This document shows positions 7,793 through 16,379 of a stretch of 20,048 nucleotides of DNA, piece after piece. Position 1 is the stretch's first letter, and every line of letters begins with the position of its first letter. This DNA is from CBFHSD01 sp965658375 (GTDB taxonomy: Bacteria; Bacteroidota; Bacteroidia; Flavobacteriales_G; Salibacteraceae). The stretch spans positions 1-20,048 of the forward strand of contig CBFHSD010000045.1 in assembly GCA_965658375.1 (NCBI GenBank), in the 5' to 3' direction. The notes beneath the pieces are model-generated. The model ran no database searches, had not been told where the DNA came from, and saw only the letters and a program-made list of their open reading frames with translations. The translations under genes were made by a program, and so were the position numbers.

Positions 7793-9352
7793 TTATGCTT
7801 TAACGAGCTCACGCTCCAATTGCTCTAAAGTTTTCCCTTTGGTTTCTGGGATGTACTTTATGATAAAGACCAATCCAATGGCCGCAAAGACCCCATAAAT
7901 AGTAAAGGTTAATGAACTGCCTAAGGTAGAGAGTTCCCAAGGGAATATTGATTGTACACCAGCGCTTACCATTGAGTTGATGAATCCAACGAATGAAATA
8001 GCAATGGCCTTGATAGACATAGGAAACAACTCTGAAAAAAGTACCCACATCACAGGACCTAATGAAATAGCAAATGAGGCAATAAAGCCAATGATGCCAA
8101 TAAGAATTAAGGTAGCATTGATTTCAATAGCTCCCGTAATCAATTCAGATTCATAACGTTTTGCAGTTTCTTTACCCAATACATCTATGAGCGCATTTTT
8201 ATAAGCCACATCATTTTCGAATGGTGAATCTGCAATGGTCATGAGCTTGTCTTTATTTACATCAATGGTCATGGCTGCAATGTTCTCGCTCTTTAACTCG
8301 TAATTGGCTTTACTAAAACCATAACCAATTAAGAACATAAATAAAGCAATGCCTGAAACACCAATTGCCAATAGCTTCTTTCTACCTAAGCTATCTATCA
8401 CAGACATTGCAATAATGGTAAAAATTAAGTTGGTGATTCCAACAATGATGGCTTGCTTAAATGCTGCATCTGTTCCGCCACCTGCTTGTTCAAAGATCAT
8501 AGGAGCGTAAAAGAATACCGAATTGATACCTGTAATTTGTTGCAATACGGCCACTACAATACCAATTATTAAAACAAAGCGCATTGCAGGTTTGAACAAA
8601 TCGCTCAATGGCGCCTTTTCTTTGTTCATGTCTTTTTCTAAGGCTTCCTTCACCAACTGGATGTCTTTTTCGGCTTGTTCTTCGCCTCTAAAAAGTTTCA
8701 TGGCCTTAATGGCTTCATCGTATTCACCCTTCATGCAAAGCCATCTTGGGCTTCTAGGCACGAGTAATAAACCGAAATAATACATGATGGCTGGCGCAGC
8801 TTCTAAGCCCAGCATCCAACGCCAATTGTGCTCAGCAATACCCAGTTTTTCAACCCATGTAGCTTCAGAATCTCCTAGAGAAAGAATAAGGTAATTGGTA
8901 AAAAATGCCAACGAAATACCAATAACGATATTCAGTTGGTTAAAAGAAACCATTTTACCGCGAATTGCTGCGGGTGCAATCTCTGCAATGTACATAGGGG
9001 CAAGAATTAATGAAGCTCCAACTCCAATACCTCCTAGCATTCTAAAGCCTAAAAACAGTTCAAAGTTGGTAGCCAAGGCAGAACCAATAGCAGAAACTGT
9101 GAAAATGACGGCACACGCTTTTAATACTGCGCGCCTTCCAAACTTATCACTAATGGTTCCTGCAAAAATCATAGCCAATGCGGCTACAAATGTGAGTGAG
9201 CCTACAGATAGACCAAGTTGAGCATCTGTAAGGTCAAAGTCTATTTGAACAAATTTGTTCACTCCTGAAATCACAGAAGCATCGAAACCCATTAGTAAGC
9301 CTCCAAGAGCTACTATGAGGGCGATGAGTACAATAAAGTTATTTCCTTTCAT
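7793..9352 (-). CDS. MFS sugar porter (SP family) inner-membrane transporter
   Basis: A 519-residue membrane protein with about twelve hydrophobic segments and the sugar-porter signature motifs: SDKFGRR (68-74), PRSPRWL (199-205), QQITGINSVFFYAP (271-284), SLGRKKL (321-327), GPVMWVLFSELFP (432-444) and PETKGKTLEQLE (502-513). Such porters move monosaccharides or short oligosaccharides, often by proton symport. Here it probably carries glucose or beta-glucan oligosaccharides from the periplasm to the cytoplasmic phosphorylase. A hydrophilic stretch at about 347-408, between the segments I take as TM9 and TM10, is much longer than in classical porters such as XylE. The gene starts 15 bases after the GH16-like lipoprotein gene and has no visible Shine-Dalgarno site. 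Family is firm; substrate is inferred. Confidence 0.93.
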   Translation of the reverse strand: MKGNNFIVLIALIVALGGLLMGFDASVISGVNKFVQIDFDLTDAQLGLSVGSLTFVAALAMIFAGTISDKFGRRAVLKACAVIFTVSAIGSALATNFELFLGFRMLGGIGVGASLILAPMYIAEIAPAAIRGKMVSFNQLNIVIGISLAFFTNYLILSLGDSEATWVEKLGIAEHNWRWMLGLEAAPAIMYYFGLLLVPRSPRWLCMKGEYDEAIKAMKLFRGEEQAEKDIQLVKEALEKDMNKEKAPLSDLFKPAMRFVLIIGIVVAVLQQITGINSVFFYAPMIFEQAGGGTDAAFKQAIIVGITNLIFTIIAMSVIDSLGRKKLLAIGVSGIALFMFLIGYGFSKANYELKSENIAAMTIDVNKDKLMTIADSPFENDVAYKNALIDVLGKETAKRYESELITGAIEINATLILIGIIGFIASFAISLGPVMWVLFSELFPMSIKAIAISFVGFINSMVSAGVQSIFPWELSTLGSSLTFTIYGVFAAIGLVFIIKYIPETKGKTLEQLERELVKA

Positions 9353-9367
9353 AGCGATAGATTGAAA

Positions 9368-10219
9368 TTATAGGGCTGTATAGTTGAAGCTTCTAATGAT
9401 GATCTCATGTCTAAACTGGTTTGCAGGACCTTCTGGGCCATTCAAAAGCCAGTAATTCATGCGAGCGTTTGTCGTTGCACCATGGCCTGGTATTACGATA
9501 GGATCACTCTGGTTATCTCCCTCATATTTGATGCGTGCAGGATTGTTTAAATCAAAACTCCAACTCGCCAAGATAGTACCCGGATTATCAGAGTATTCAC
9601 CTGCATAACTTCTCCAAGTAATTAGGGTGTCGGTCCAAGTAAATTCATGCGTACTTACTCCAATAAGAAAAGTGCTGTCTACTTCTGGTTTGTCTACACG
9701 TTCTTCATTGTAAGGTCCAAAAGCGATGGGTTGCACTCCATATTGGAGGGTATAGCCCTCATCTACTTCGCCCCATTTGGCAAACTCAATATCAACTTCG
9801 CTATTGGCGTGTTCTTGAAAAGTATTGTTATCCCAAGTAAATAAGCCAATAATTACATTTTCGTCAATGTCTAAAGGGTTTCCTTCCAATGTCCAAGCGT
9901 ACTTGCCATATCCCAAATTATCTTGAGAAACCACCTCTGTAGATTTCCATTGGCCATCTCTTTCGGTTACTGTTAAATGCAGGTATCCATTTTGATCTAC
10001 CCATACATCATTGGGATGGTTAGAGAAATAGTTAGGGCCAGGCCCCATCAATCCGTTGCCATTTTTAATGGTCCAATTTCTACCAGAAAAAACCAAAGTA
10101 TCTGCATACCTTTCGTTACCAACTTCTTCAGGTTCTGATTGCTCGCAAGAAACAAAACCTAGGAGTAAAATTGTAGAAAGGATAAATACCGATGATTTGA
10201 ATAAATAATTCTTTTTCAT
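9368..10219 (-). CDS. GH16-like lipoprotein with E-x-D-x-E motif
   Basis: This 283-residue protein has a lipoprotein signal ending at GFVSC (C25). After it comes a concanavalin-like jelly-roll with VWVDQNGYLHLTV (72-84), LGYGKYAW (102-109), IIGLFTWDNN (123-132) and SEVDIEFAKWG (140-150). E141, D143 and E145 fit the E-x-D-x-E form of the GH16 catalytic motif. It resembles a widespread group of secreted bacterial proteins annotated as GH16 or LamG-like with an 'EIDIEFSRWG'-type motif, for which I know no established activity. It could be a glucanase, or a surface glycan-binding protein built on an old GH16 fold. It lies one base after the CBM9 lipoprotein gene and differs clearly from the two laminarinase-type GH16 enzymes of the operon. 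Fold is confident; activity is not. Confidence 0.78.
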   Translation of the reverse strand: MKKNYLFKSSVFILSTILLLGFVSCEQSEPEEVGNERYADTLVFSGRNWTIKNGNGLMGPGPNYFSNHPNDVWVDQNGYLHLTVTERDGQWKSTEVVSQDNLGYGKYAWTLEGNPLDIDENVIIGLFTWDNNTFQEHANSEVDIEFAKWGEVDEGYTLQYGVQPIAFGPYNEERVDKPEVDSTFLIGVSTHEFTWTDTLITWRSYAGEYSDNPGTILASWSFDLNNPARIKYEGDNQSDPIVIPGHGATTNARMNYWLLNGPEGPANQFRHEIIIRSFNYTAL

Positions 10220-10220
10220 A

Positions 10221-11441
10221 CTAGTTGATTTCTTGAATATACATTTCGCCCCATTGACTTGGGTATTTAAAGAAATTCGGGTCGGTACTGTTCCAGATCA
10301 GTTGTTGGGTTCTTCCTTCATCTAAGTTGCCTTTGTCTATGGCAAAGTCAAGCGAGTACAAATGCCCATAGGCTAGGGTAGGGATCCCAAGTGAAACCAG
10401 ATCTAGTTTTGCTTCAAACACGTAGCCGCGTTCTGTTTTACTCACAGCCACTTCTTTTGGGTTTAATGTTTTTTCTCTGGTCCAATCCCACACAGCTATT
10501 TTATCTCCCAAGGCAAAACCAATATGATGATCAGAACTTAAGGGATAAGGTCTTTTAGGGTCTGCTGTATAGTCAGTTGAGAAAAGAATTTCGAAGCAAT
10601 CTCCGTTATAAATTTCTTTTCCAGTTTGATTGTTCTGCATAGGCGTATCATCGATGACTTCAACAGCAATGCACAGTTTATCGTCAGCAATTGCCAAGCG
10701 TACTGTTTCTTTTCCAAGATACTGTGGAACCGTTTGCCATATGGCATCGTTCTTTTCACCATCTACAATAAAACCAGACTCTGCAATCGTTTTGAAAGTA
10801 GCTCTTTTGCGGTAACCTCCTTCGTAAGGAACCAAACGGATTTCATCCATAAACACTTCGCCATCAGCCTCAAATTGGAAAATGACTTGCTTAATGTTTG
10901 AAGGGTTACAGTCTTGTTCTACCCAATTGAATTCAGACAATGGCAATTCTATTTTAGACCATCCATTGCCCACATTGCGATCTACATAGGCATTCTTAGA
11001 CATACCCAGCCAAGCTGAAGCGCCTGTGTAATCCTCGATTCCAATAGCCCAAGGAAGTACTTCGCGCCCTGTACCTACTGATTTTACAAAGAATTGCAAT
11101 GAGCTCTTGTCTTTAATGTTAGCAAGGTCTTTTGCAGTCCAATTGTCCCATCCAAAGCCCAGCCCTAACCAAGGACAACCACTTTTGGTTCTGTTCCATT
11201 TTAAATGTAAACCAAGTGATCCTTTAAAAGCTGCTTCTGAAGTAGCTTCAACGGTTACGCAGTTTTTGTCTTCTGTAATCCATGCCTCTGAAGTGATGTA
11301 ATCTGTATAGATCTCATCAGAAGAATGGAAGGGTGCTTCGATGTCACCAGTTGGTTCAATGTACAGCTCGTTGCTTTTAAAGCTCACGCAGCCCCACACG
11401 CTACCGACCACTAACAGTCCGATAATTGTTTGAATGCGCAT
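10221..11441 (-). CDS. Two-domain carbohydrate-binding lipoprotein with C-terminal CBM9-like domain
   Basis: A 406-residue lipoprotein (lipobox VWGC, C18). Residues about 40-205 look like a beta-sandwich binding domain: SLGLHLKWN, LQFFVKSVG, WSKIELPLSEFNW and a closing VFMDEIRLVPYEGG, a pattern common in CBM11-like or galactose-binding-like modules. Residues about 222-406 resemble CBM9: IVDGEKNDAIWQTVPQY opens it, followed by LCIAVEVIDD, NGDCFEILFST, YVFEAKLDLVSLGIP and LIWNST. No catalytic motif is visible. It probably binds glucan at the cell surface or in the periplasm, like the accessory glycan-binding lipoproteins of polysaccharide loci, and may work with the barrels encoded upstream. 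It lies two bases after the 335-residue lipoprotein gene and one base before the GH16-like gene. The CBM9 call is fairly good; the N-terminal family is tentative. Confidence 0.8.
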   Translation of the reverse strand: MRIQTIIGLLVVGSVWGCVSFKSNELYIEPTGDIEAPFHSSDEIYTDYITSEAWITEDKNCVTVEATSEAAFKGSLGLHLKWNRTKSGCPWLGLGFGWDNWTAKDLANIKDKSSLQFFVKSVGTGREVLPWAIGIEDYTGASAWLGMSKNAYVDRNVGNGWSKIELPLSEFNWVEQDCNPSNIKQVIFQFEADGEVFMDEIRLVPYEGGYRKRATFKTIAESGFIVDGEKNDAIWQTVPQYLGKETVRLAIADDKLCIAVEVIDDTPMQNNQTGKEIYNGDCFEILFSTDYTADPKRPYPLSSDHHIGFALGDKIAVWDWTREKTLNPKEVAVSKTERGYVFEAKLDLVSLGIPTLAYGHLYSLDFAIDKGNLDEGRTQQLIWNSTDPNFFKYPSQWGEMYIQEIN

Positions 11442-11443
11442 GA

Positions 11444-12451
11444 TTAAGGCTGTATTGAGTCGTTTTCAGTAAAGATCATGTAATCCATCAGGGTTTGAGA
11501 GTACCCAGTACTAGGATCTGCTAAAAACAGCACAGATACTTGCATTATTTTGTCTGGCTCATGAATGCCATTTCCATTAGGAGTAGCAGGTTGACCATTT
11601 ACCAAAGCGATTAAATCTGAATATCGAATTGTTGTTGTAGCCCAAGAAGTATCCAAATTGGTTAACTCAAGAGCGTACATGTCTTCGGTTTGCTCCTCAT
11701 GCGAACCATTTCCATTCTCGTCTTCAAAGAATCGGAAAAGCACAATCTCATTGTTAATACCAGCAGGAGCCTTCAAGAACACATTGAAGTACACATTATC
11801 TGGAATACTAGAAAGGGGAAAGTGAGTTTCTCCATAAGCTGCAGCAGGGAAATCTATTAAGCCAATCAAATAGTCAAAGTCTACTTGACCTCCCATGTCA
11901 AAGAAATGATATTCTTCAGGCGATTGGTCATCTTGAACAATGTTGAAACTCATATCGCCTCCAGATTGAGCAAAAATGGTCCAGCCTGCGTTTACACCGT
12001 TTTCAAAATCAGCTACTACAAAGCCATCGTTGGTTTTGATGCCAGTTACTTCAAGGCCTTGAGTAGAATCTGCATATCCTTCTTCAGGAACGCTTAAAAC
12101 CACTTGGCAATTTTCTTGCTTAAACATGGGGAGGTCAGTTGTATTTCCTATCCAGGTAGCATTTGATGCGTCTACCAGTTTAGATTTACCCGCCATAAGT
12201 TTGCGAGCTCCTGAAACATCACCAATAACATGCAATTCCCAATCTACAGTTTTGCTAAAACGAGCGTTGAAAACCACTTGCTCATTTGAACTAAAATCCA
12301 CTTGATTTCTTGACAAGGTCAAGTCTTCCAACATTTGGAATTCTCCGTATATATCATTCAAATCAGGTCCAAGGGTGTCTGTGTCGCGGTCGCAAGCCAT
12401 AGTAAATAGAGCGACTCCTGTTAAGGATAAAAGTGTCTTTTTCATCATCAT
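11444..12451 (-). CDS. Unknown lipoprotein, candidate surface glycan-binding protein
   Basis: I do not recognise a family in this 335-residue protein. The start could be any of three consecutive ATGs; the first shares one base with the stop of the preceding barrel gene. The signal peptide MKKTLLSLTGVALFTMAC puts the lipid cysteine at C20 (C18 from the third Met). Residues about 40-140 look like an Ig-like beta-sandwich (SSNEQVVFNARFSKTVDWEL, CQVVLSVPEEGYADS). From about 147 a second beta-rich domain begins with FVVADFENGVNAGWTIFAQSG, an opening typical of CBM-like sandwiches, and includes FRFFEDENGNGSHEEQTED, an acidic, possibly calcium-binding loop. No catalytic signature is seen. Its place immediately after two outer-membrane barrels is where SusD or a glycan-binding lipoprotein would stand, so a surface glycan-binding role is my inference. 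Confidence 0.75.
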   Translation of the reverse strand: MMMKKTLLSLTGVALFTMACDRDTDTLGPDLNDIYGEFQMLEDLTLSRNQVDFSSNEQVVFNARFSKTVDWELHVIGDVSGARKLMAGKSKLVDASNATWIGNTTDLPMFKQENCQVVLSVPEEGYADSTQGLEVTGIKTNDGFVVADFENGVNAGWTIFAQSGGDMSFNIVQDDQSPEEYHFFDMGGQVDFDYLIGLIDFPAAAYGETHFPLSSIPDNVYFNVFLKAPAGINNEIVLFRFFEDENGNGSHEEQTEDMYALELTNLDTSWATTTIRYSDLIALVNGQPATPNGNGIHEPDKIMQVSVLFLADPSTGYSQTLMDYMIFTENDSIQP

Positions 12452-14169
12452 TAAAATTTCATGGTGAATTGAATGGTGTAAGTGTCAAGGCCGTAAGACT
12501 GTGTGTTTTGTGCTCTTTCGTCCCAGTCAAGGGTTTGATACATTCCTTTGATGACTGATTTTTCACCAAAGTTGTATTGAATACCAGCTCCAACAATAGC
12601 TTCTGTGTAATCTGTTGAGTATTCTGTAAAGTCAATGACTTGAGAATACGTATTTCTTTCTGCAACAAGATCAAAACCTTCTGTTTGCCATGTTCTGTAT
12701 TCTGCAATGAACTCAAGGTTCTTGTAAATTGTTGTGATTAAACTCAGGGTAGTGAAGTTGGTGCTTAAATCAACTGATTCAAACTCTTCAGAACCTGAAC
12801 GCGATGTTTGCTGCATGCCGTAAGTTGCATTCACATCCAATTTTCTTTCTTCCCATTCTAATAAATTGCCCACTTCAAGGCCACCATTCACAACATAGGT
12901 GTTGTACTCTTTCAATGCACTTGTTCCCTGACCAACAACATCAGATAGAAGATCTGCCTGAGCGTTCAAATTCCAAATGTTATTCGGGTTCTTGTAAGCT
13001 GCTTTTAATGTAGCTCCTTGTCTGTTTGGGGTAGCTACACCGTAAGGCGTTGCATTATCGTACCTAGGGTCATAGTTAGCAAGTACAGGGTTAATTTGCA
13101 TGTTGTATAGAGAAGCGTCTCTGCTTAAATCTAACATGCTGATTTGTCTTGTCAACTGTGCGTTCCCATAACGGTCGTATGCTTGGGGTTGACCATTAAA
13201 ATTGATTTGCATGGTTTGAGCACCAGCACTTCTGTAATTTGGGCCAACATTTCTATAGCCAGCAGTGAGTTCAATTCCGGTCTTCTTTAGGTTTCCTTTT
13301 ACTTGAATATCGTAGAAGAAGTCTTCAAAAACAGGAGCGGCTGCATCGTTTTGCCATTCTAGTTTAGATTGACCTGTTTCTATAGCTGCATTGATTTTAT
13401 AGTCTTCTTGATTGTAGAAAAACTCAGCTCCACCTGTCATCACTGGGTTTCTTAGTAAGATATTGCTGTTGCTTGTACCTTCTAAATCATACATGTTTAC
13501 GTATTGACCAGAAAGATTCAAGAATTGACCTTGTTCAAGCACCGCACTGAAACCACTGTACAATCTGTCATTCTGATTTCCAAAGTCTGTGGGTCTAATG
13601 CGCGTTGTAAATGCATCAAAACGCACTTCTTTAATCACTTCTGTAAACTCAAGAGCAAAGTCAATGGCTCCACCTTGTTGACGCCAAGTGTTGTCATCCA
13701 TGTAAAACACGTCATAACGCACTTGCTCAAATGGAGTAGAGGTAACAGGACCGTTGAATTGGTTTACAAGACCAGTGTTGTTGTAAAACGTATAAGGCGT
13801 GTAACGGTAATCTATGTCACCCAATTGGTAACGCAAGAAACCGCCTATAATTCCTTTAATGTATAGTTGACGTACGTCAAAGGTCACACCAGATCCCCAG
13901 AAACCTCCGTAGTCGTTTCTAACACGAACCATACTTTTGATCAGAATGTTTTCGTTGGGTTGGATGTTTACTCCAAGGTCTACCATGGCATGGCCACCTT
14001 GGGTTTTACGAATAGTAGTGGTATCGTTTTCTGAGTTGTTGGTGAAATCATCACCGTACATAACGCCTCGAGCAGCGCCAGTAACCCATACTTTTTTCTC
14101 TTGTGCATTGGCTTGGTATACTAGGCCAATAGCAGCAAATAGGATGATGTGTTTATATAGAGTTTTCAT
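12451..14169 (-). CDS. Outer-membrane beta-barrel protein (second of a pair), porin-like
   Basis: A 572-residue protein with a signal peptide (MKTLYKHIILF to about A22, cleavage ANA/QEK). The rest is rich in alternating aromatic and polar stretches typical of outer-membrane strands, for example ILIKSMVRVRNDYGGFWGSG, FLRYQLGDIDYRYTPYTFY, IELTAGYRNVG and KLDVNATYGMQQT. It ends YTIQFTMKF, with the terminal phenylalanine typical of barrel proteins. No TonB box or plug domain is visible, and the length is about half that of SusC-type receptors. I infer a diffusion pore or surface barrel for glucan oligosaccharides, but a scaffold role is possible. It begins one base after the 655-residue barrel gene and shares one base with the following lipoprotein gene. 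I do not recognise a named family. Confidence 0.8.
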   Translation of the reverse strand: MKTLYKHIILFAAIGLVYQANAQEKKVWVTGAARGVMYGDDFTNNSENDTTTIRKTQGGHAMVDLGVNIQPNENILIKSMVRVRNDYGGFWGSGVTFDVRQLYIKGIIGGFLRYQLGDIDYRYTPYTFYNNTGLVNQFNGPVTSTPFEQVRYDVFYMDDNTWRQQGGAIDFALEFTEVIKEVRFDAFTTRIRPTDFGNQNDRLYSGFSAVLEQGQFLNLSGQYVNMYDLEGTSNSNILLRNPVMTGGAEFFYNQEDYKINAAIETGQSKLEWQNDAAAPVFEDFFYDIQVKGNLKKTGIELTAGYRNVGPNYRSAGAQTMQINFNGQPQAYDRYGNAQLTRQISMLDLSRDASLYNMQINPVLANYDPRYDNATPYGVATPNRQGATLKAAYKNPNNIWNLNAQADLLSDVVGQGTSALKEYNTYVVNGGLEVGNLLEWEERKLDVNATYGMQQTSRSGSEEFESVDLSTNFTTLSLITTIYKNLEFIAEYRTWQTEGFDLVAERNTYSQVIDFTEYSTDYTEAIVGAGIQYNFGEKSVIKGMYQTLDWDERAQNTQSYGLDTYTIQFTMKF

Positions 14170-14170
14170 T

Positions 14171-16138
14171 TTAGAAGAATGCTTTTAGTTCAATAAGTGA
14201 TTCTTGACCTTGGAAAGTGTCATTTTTGTAACTGGTGTCTTCAAAGAAGAACCAACGATGTCTGAGGTAAAGTCCTGCGTTTTTACCAATGTTGATATCT
14301 AGACCACACCCAATTCCATAACCGTTTTGGTTTAAAGGCTTGAATGTTTCACTGTCTAATTCTGTTTGGTAATTCCCCAGCACTCTTTCATAGCCGAGGT
14401 AAGCATTTACAAATACAGGCTTCATTACTTGGTAATACATCTCCAATTCACTGTTGTATTGTCTGATGTAGGCTTCTTCGTTGAACTGCGGTAGAAGCGT
14501 TAAATCTGGTTGAGCCGTGTTGTATCTACCTAAGAAGAAAGCATAGAAATTACGGTGATTCAACTTCGTTCTGTATTTCCCGTGTATCTCTAACTGAGTA
14601 AATTTCTTAGGATTCACAGAAACACCAAGGCTGTCATCCGTTACTTCCACTTTCTGATAAGCATCTCTATAAACCTTGTCATAACGTTGGTAAGGGCCTA
14701 CGTTAGCAGGGAAGTTCCAGCGCCAGAAACGAGATCTCGTCAATTGATTCACAAAATGAGAATAAGTAATTCTGTTTTGGAAAGCTTCAATCTCAGATGA
14801 AACTCCATATCCCATGGATAGCTTCACTTTTTTGATTTTCACTTCCGTATTGATGTTTACTCCCGTTCTGTTGTTGGTCATTTGACCTAGTCCCACCATA
14901 GAACTGGCAAAAGGAATAAGCACGTTTGCACTTTGCGTATTGTCGCCAGTAGAGGTAAGGTCTGCCAACCTAGCTTCAAAAATTGCTGTATTCCAGAAGA
15001 TGGCATTGTTGTTTACTACGTATGGACTGATTCTGTAGTAGTTCAATTCAACTGGGAACTTCAATACTTTCTCATTAATCAAGAGTTTAGCATTGATGGC
15101 TTCTCCCCAAGGGTAGTCGCTAATTGGGCTGACATAATTTCCGGTACCAGCCTCAATGTGCACATCGTACCCTTTACCGAAGGAGGTTTCCCACTCAAGT
15201 GTGAGGACGTGAAATCCGAGTTGTAAAGTATTTAGACTATCTGCCCAAGTGTTGTTATTCAGTGTGTTAAATGCAATGTAAGAGTTGGGTTTGTACTCTT
15301 TTACTATGCGACCACCAAAATTATAATTGGGGATGTTTTGGAAGCCACCAGCAATTTCTGTTTTTCCATAGAAGGTAGAAAAGCTCCAGCCGTGAGGCAG
15401 GTTCATACCATCAAGAATAAGGCCTTGCACAGCGCGTTCACCCCAACGAGAATCTTGGTAAACAGCACCGTATTCATACATCTGATTGTAGCGCACACCT
15501 ACCTGTTTACCAATGGGATCCCAAGGGTTTCTTTCATAAAGCAAGAAACGGTTGTAACCTCTCACAGATCCCAATGTGAGATCACTCATGGAATACCAAT
15601 GGATACCACCAACCCGAAGATTGAATGTCCCTTTATTGGTTGTATATGAACCATAGAGGTTTAATCCCAGGTTGAGGCCCATGCTTTGCCCAAGTCGAGT
15701 TCCTGACATAGGATCCCAAACAGGAGGCCTATTCGCATTTGAAACTTGACCTGTATATGTGGGGTTGATGTCGCCATGTAAAAACTGAAACATGAAAATG
15801 TCAAAGCCCCACGAAACTTTTTTACTTGGTCTACCAGAGACATTCACAAGCAAGTTAGGGAGCTGAGAGTCATCTCCAACAAACAGTGTTCTGGGAAGCG
15901 TTGAAGCTCCAGAATTTTCATCAAGGGTGTATGGATTCTCCATCGTCATGTTTGTTGCCATGAACCGATAGAAACCGGAAGCCTTGATCTGGTAAAGCTC
16001 GCTTTCCTTTTCTTTCGGAAATAAGCCGCGCCTCCAGTCTAAAAGTGCGTCATCATAGTTTGTTGTGTCTTGCGACCAAACTATTGATGGCACGATCCAA
16101 AGGACCAACAAGCAAATGTTTAATTGTTTAGAATACAT
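14171..16138 (-). CDS. Outer-membrane beta-barrel protein (first of a pair)
   Basis: The ATG at 16136-16138 gives 655 residues with a signal peptide (MYSKQLNICLLVLWIVPSIVWSQ). A TTG five codons upstream is open but unlikely. The mature part shows repeated amphipathic strands such as KVSWGFDIFMFQF, LGLNLYGSYTT, GTFNLRVGGIHWYSM, VKLSMGYGVSS and FYAFFLGRYN, and ends LIELKAFF with the terminal aromatic expected of a barrel. A segment near residues 115-165 (FLHGDINPTYTGQVSNANRP) is probably an extracellular loop. No plug or TonB box is seen. Role inferred from position: outer-membrane passage or surface display for the glucan system. The gene starts inside the last codons of the frameshifted symporter tail (11-base overlap) and is one base from the second barrel gene. 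Family not recognised. Confidence 0.78.
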   Translation of the reverse strand: MYSKQLNICLLVLWIVPSIVWSQDTTNYDDALLDWRRGLFPKEKESELYQIKASGFYRFMATNMTMENPYTLDENSGASTLPRTLFVGDDSQLPNLLVNVSGRPSKKVSWGFDIFMFQFLHGDINPTYTGQVSNANRPPVWDPMSGTRLGQSMGLNLGLNLYGSYTTNKGTFNLRVGGIHWYSMSDLTLGSVRGYNRFLLYERNPWDPIGKQVGVRYNQMYEYGAVYQDSRWGERAVQGLILDGMNLPHGWSFSTFYGKTEIAGGFQNIPNYNFGGRIVKEYKPNSYIAFNTLNNNTWADSLNTLQLGFHVLTLEWETSFGKGYDVHIEAGTGNYVSPISDYPWGEAINAKLLINEKVLKFPVELNYYRISPYVVNNNAIFWNTAIFEARLADLTSTGDNTQSANVLIPFASSMVGLGQMTNNRTGVNINTEVKIKKVKLSMGYGVSSEIEAFQNRITYSHFVNQLTRSRFWRWNFPANVGPYQRYDKVYRDAYQKVEVTDDSLGVSVNPKKFTQLEIHGKYRTKLNHRNFYAFFLGRYNTAQPDLTLLPQFNEEAYIRQYNSELEMYYQVMKPVFVNAYLGYERVLGNYQTELDSETFKPLNQNGYGIGCGLDINIGKNAGLYLRHRWFFFEDTSYKNDTFQGQESLIELKAFF

Positions 16139-16379
16139 ACCAAATAATTGCAATTAGGATGAATAAAATGACTGTAAGGGCTTGGGATGAAAGTTTTTGT
16201 TTTGGAATTTCTTGAAAGGTAATACTGAAGTTTTTCGAAGCCAACACACGCGGTGAAGCGCTAAAGCTCACAGCGTATAGGGTAAATGCACAAATCATAA
16301 AAAGGGCAAAAGCAAAATGCAAGAAATTGAATTCTGCAATGCTTAATGGAATACCACTTAATGTACTTTGGTTCAATTC
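16128..16379 (-). pseudogene. Out-of-frame C-terminal part of the sodium/sugar symporter
   Basis: In the frame one base away from the symporter, an open reading continues as ELNQSTLSGIPLSIAEF, then the hydrophobic NFLHFAFALFMICAFTLYAV, a hydrophilic loop, and a final membrane helix LTVILFILIAIIWYVF, stopping at 16128-16130. This is the expected last-loop and last-helix layout of bacterial SGLT-type symporters. One extra base in the A5 run (plus strand 16380-16384) would join both frames into a 540-residue protein of normal length. The fragment alone would start inside the symporter gene and is unlikely to be made separately. Confidence 0.8.

Noticed and set aside
7786..7812. GTG start for the CBM6-like + GH16 gene
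   Set aside because: It lies inside the MFS gene and adds nine polar residues before a normal lipoprotein signal that has its own ATG.
12451..16138. SusC-like TonB-dependent receptors
   Set aside because: Both barrel proteins are too short and show no plug domain, carboxypeptidase-like domain or TonB box.
16139..16153. TTG start for the first barrel gene
   Set aside because: The ATG at 16138 immediately begins a standard signal peptide; the TTG extension adds only five residues.
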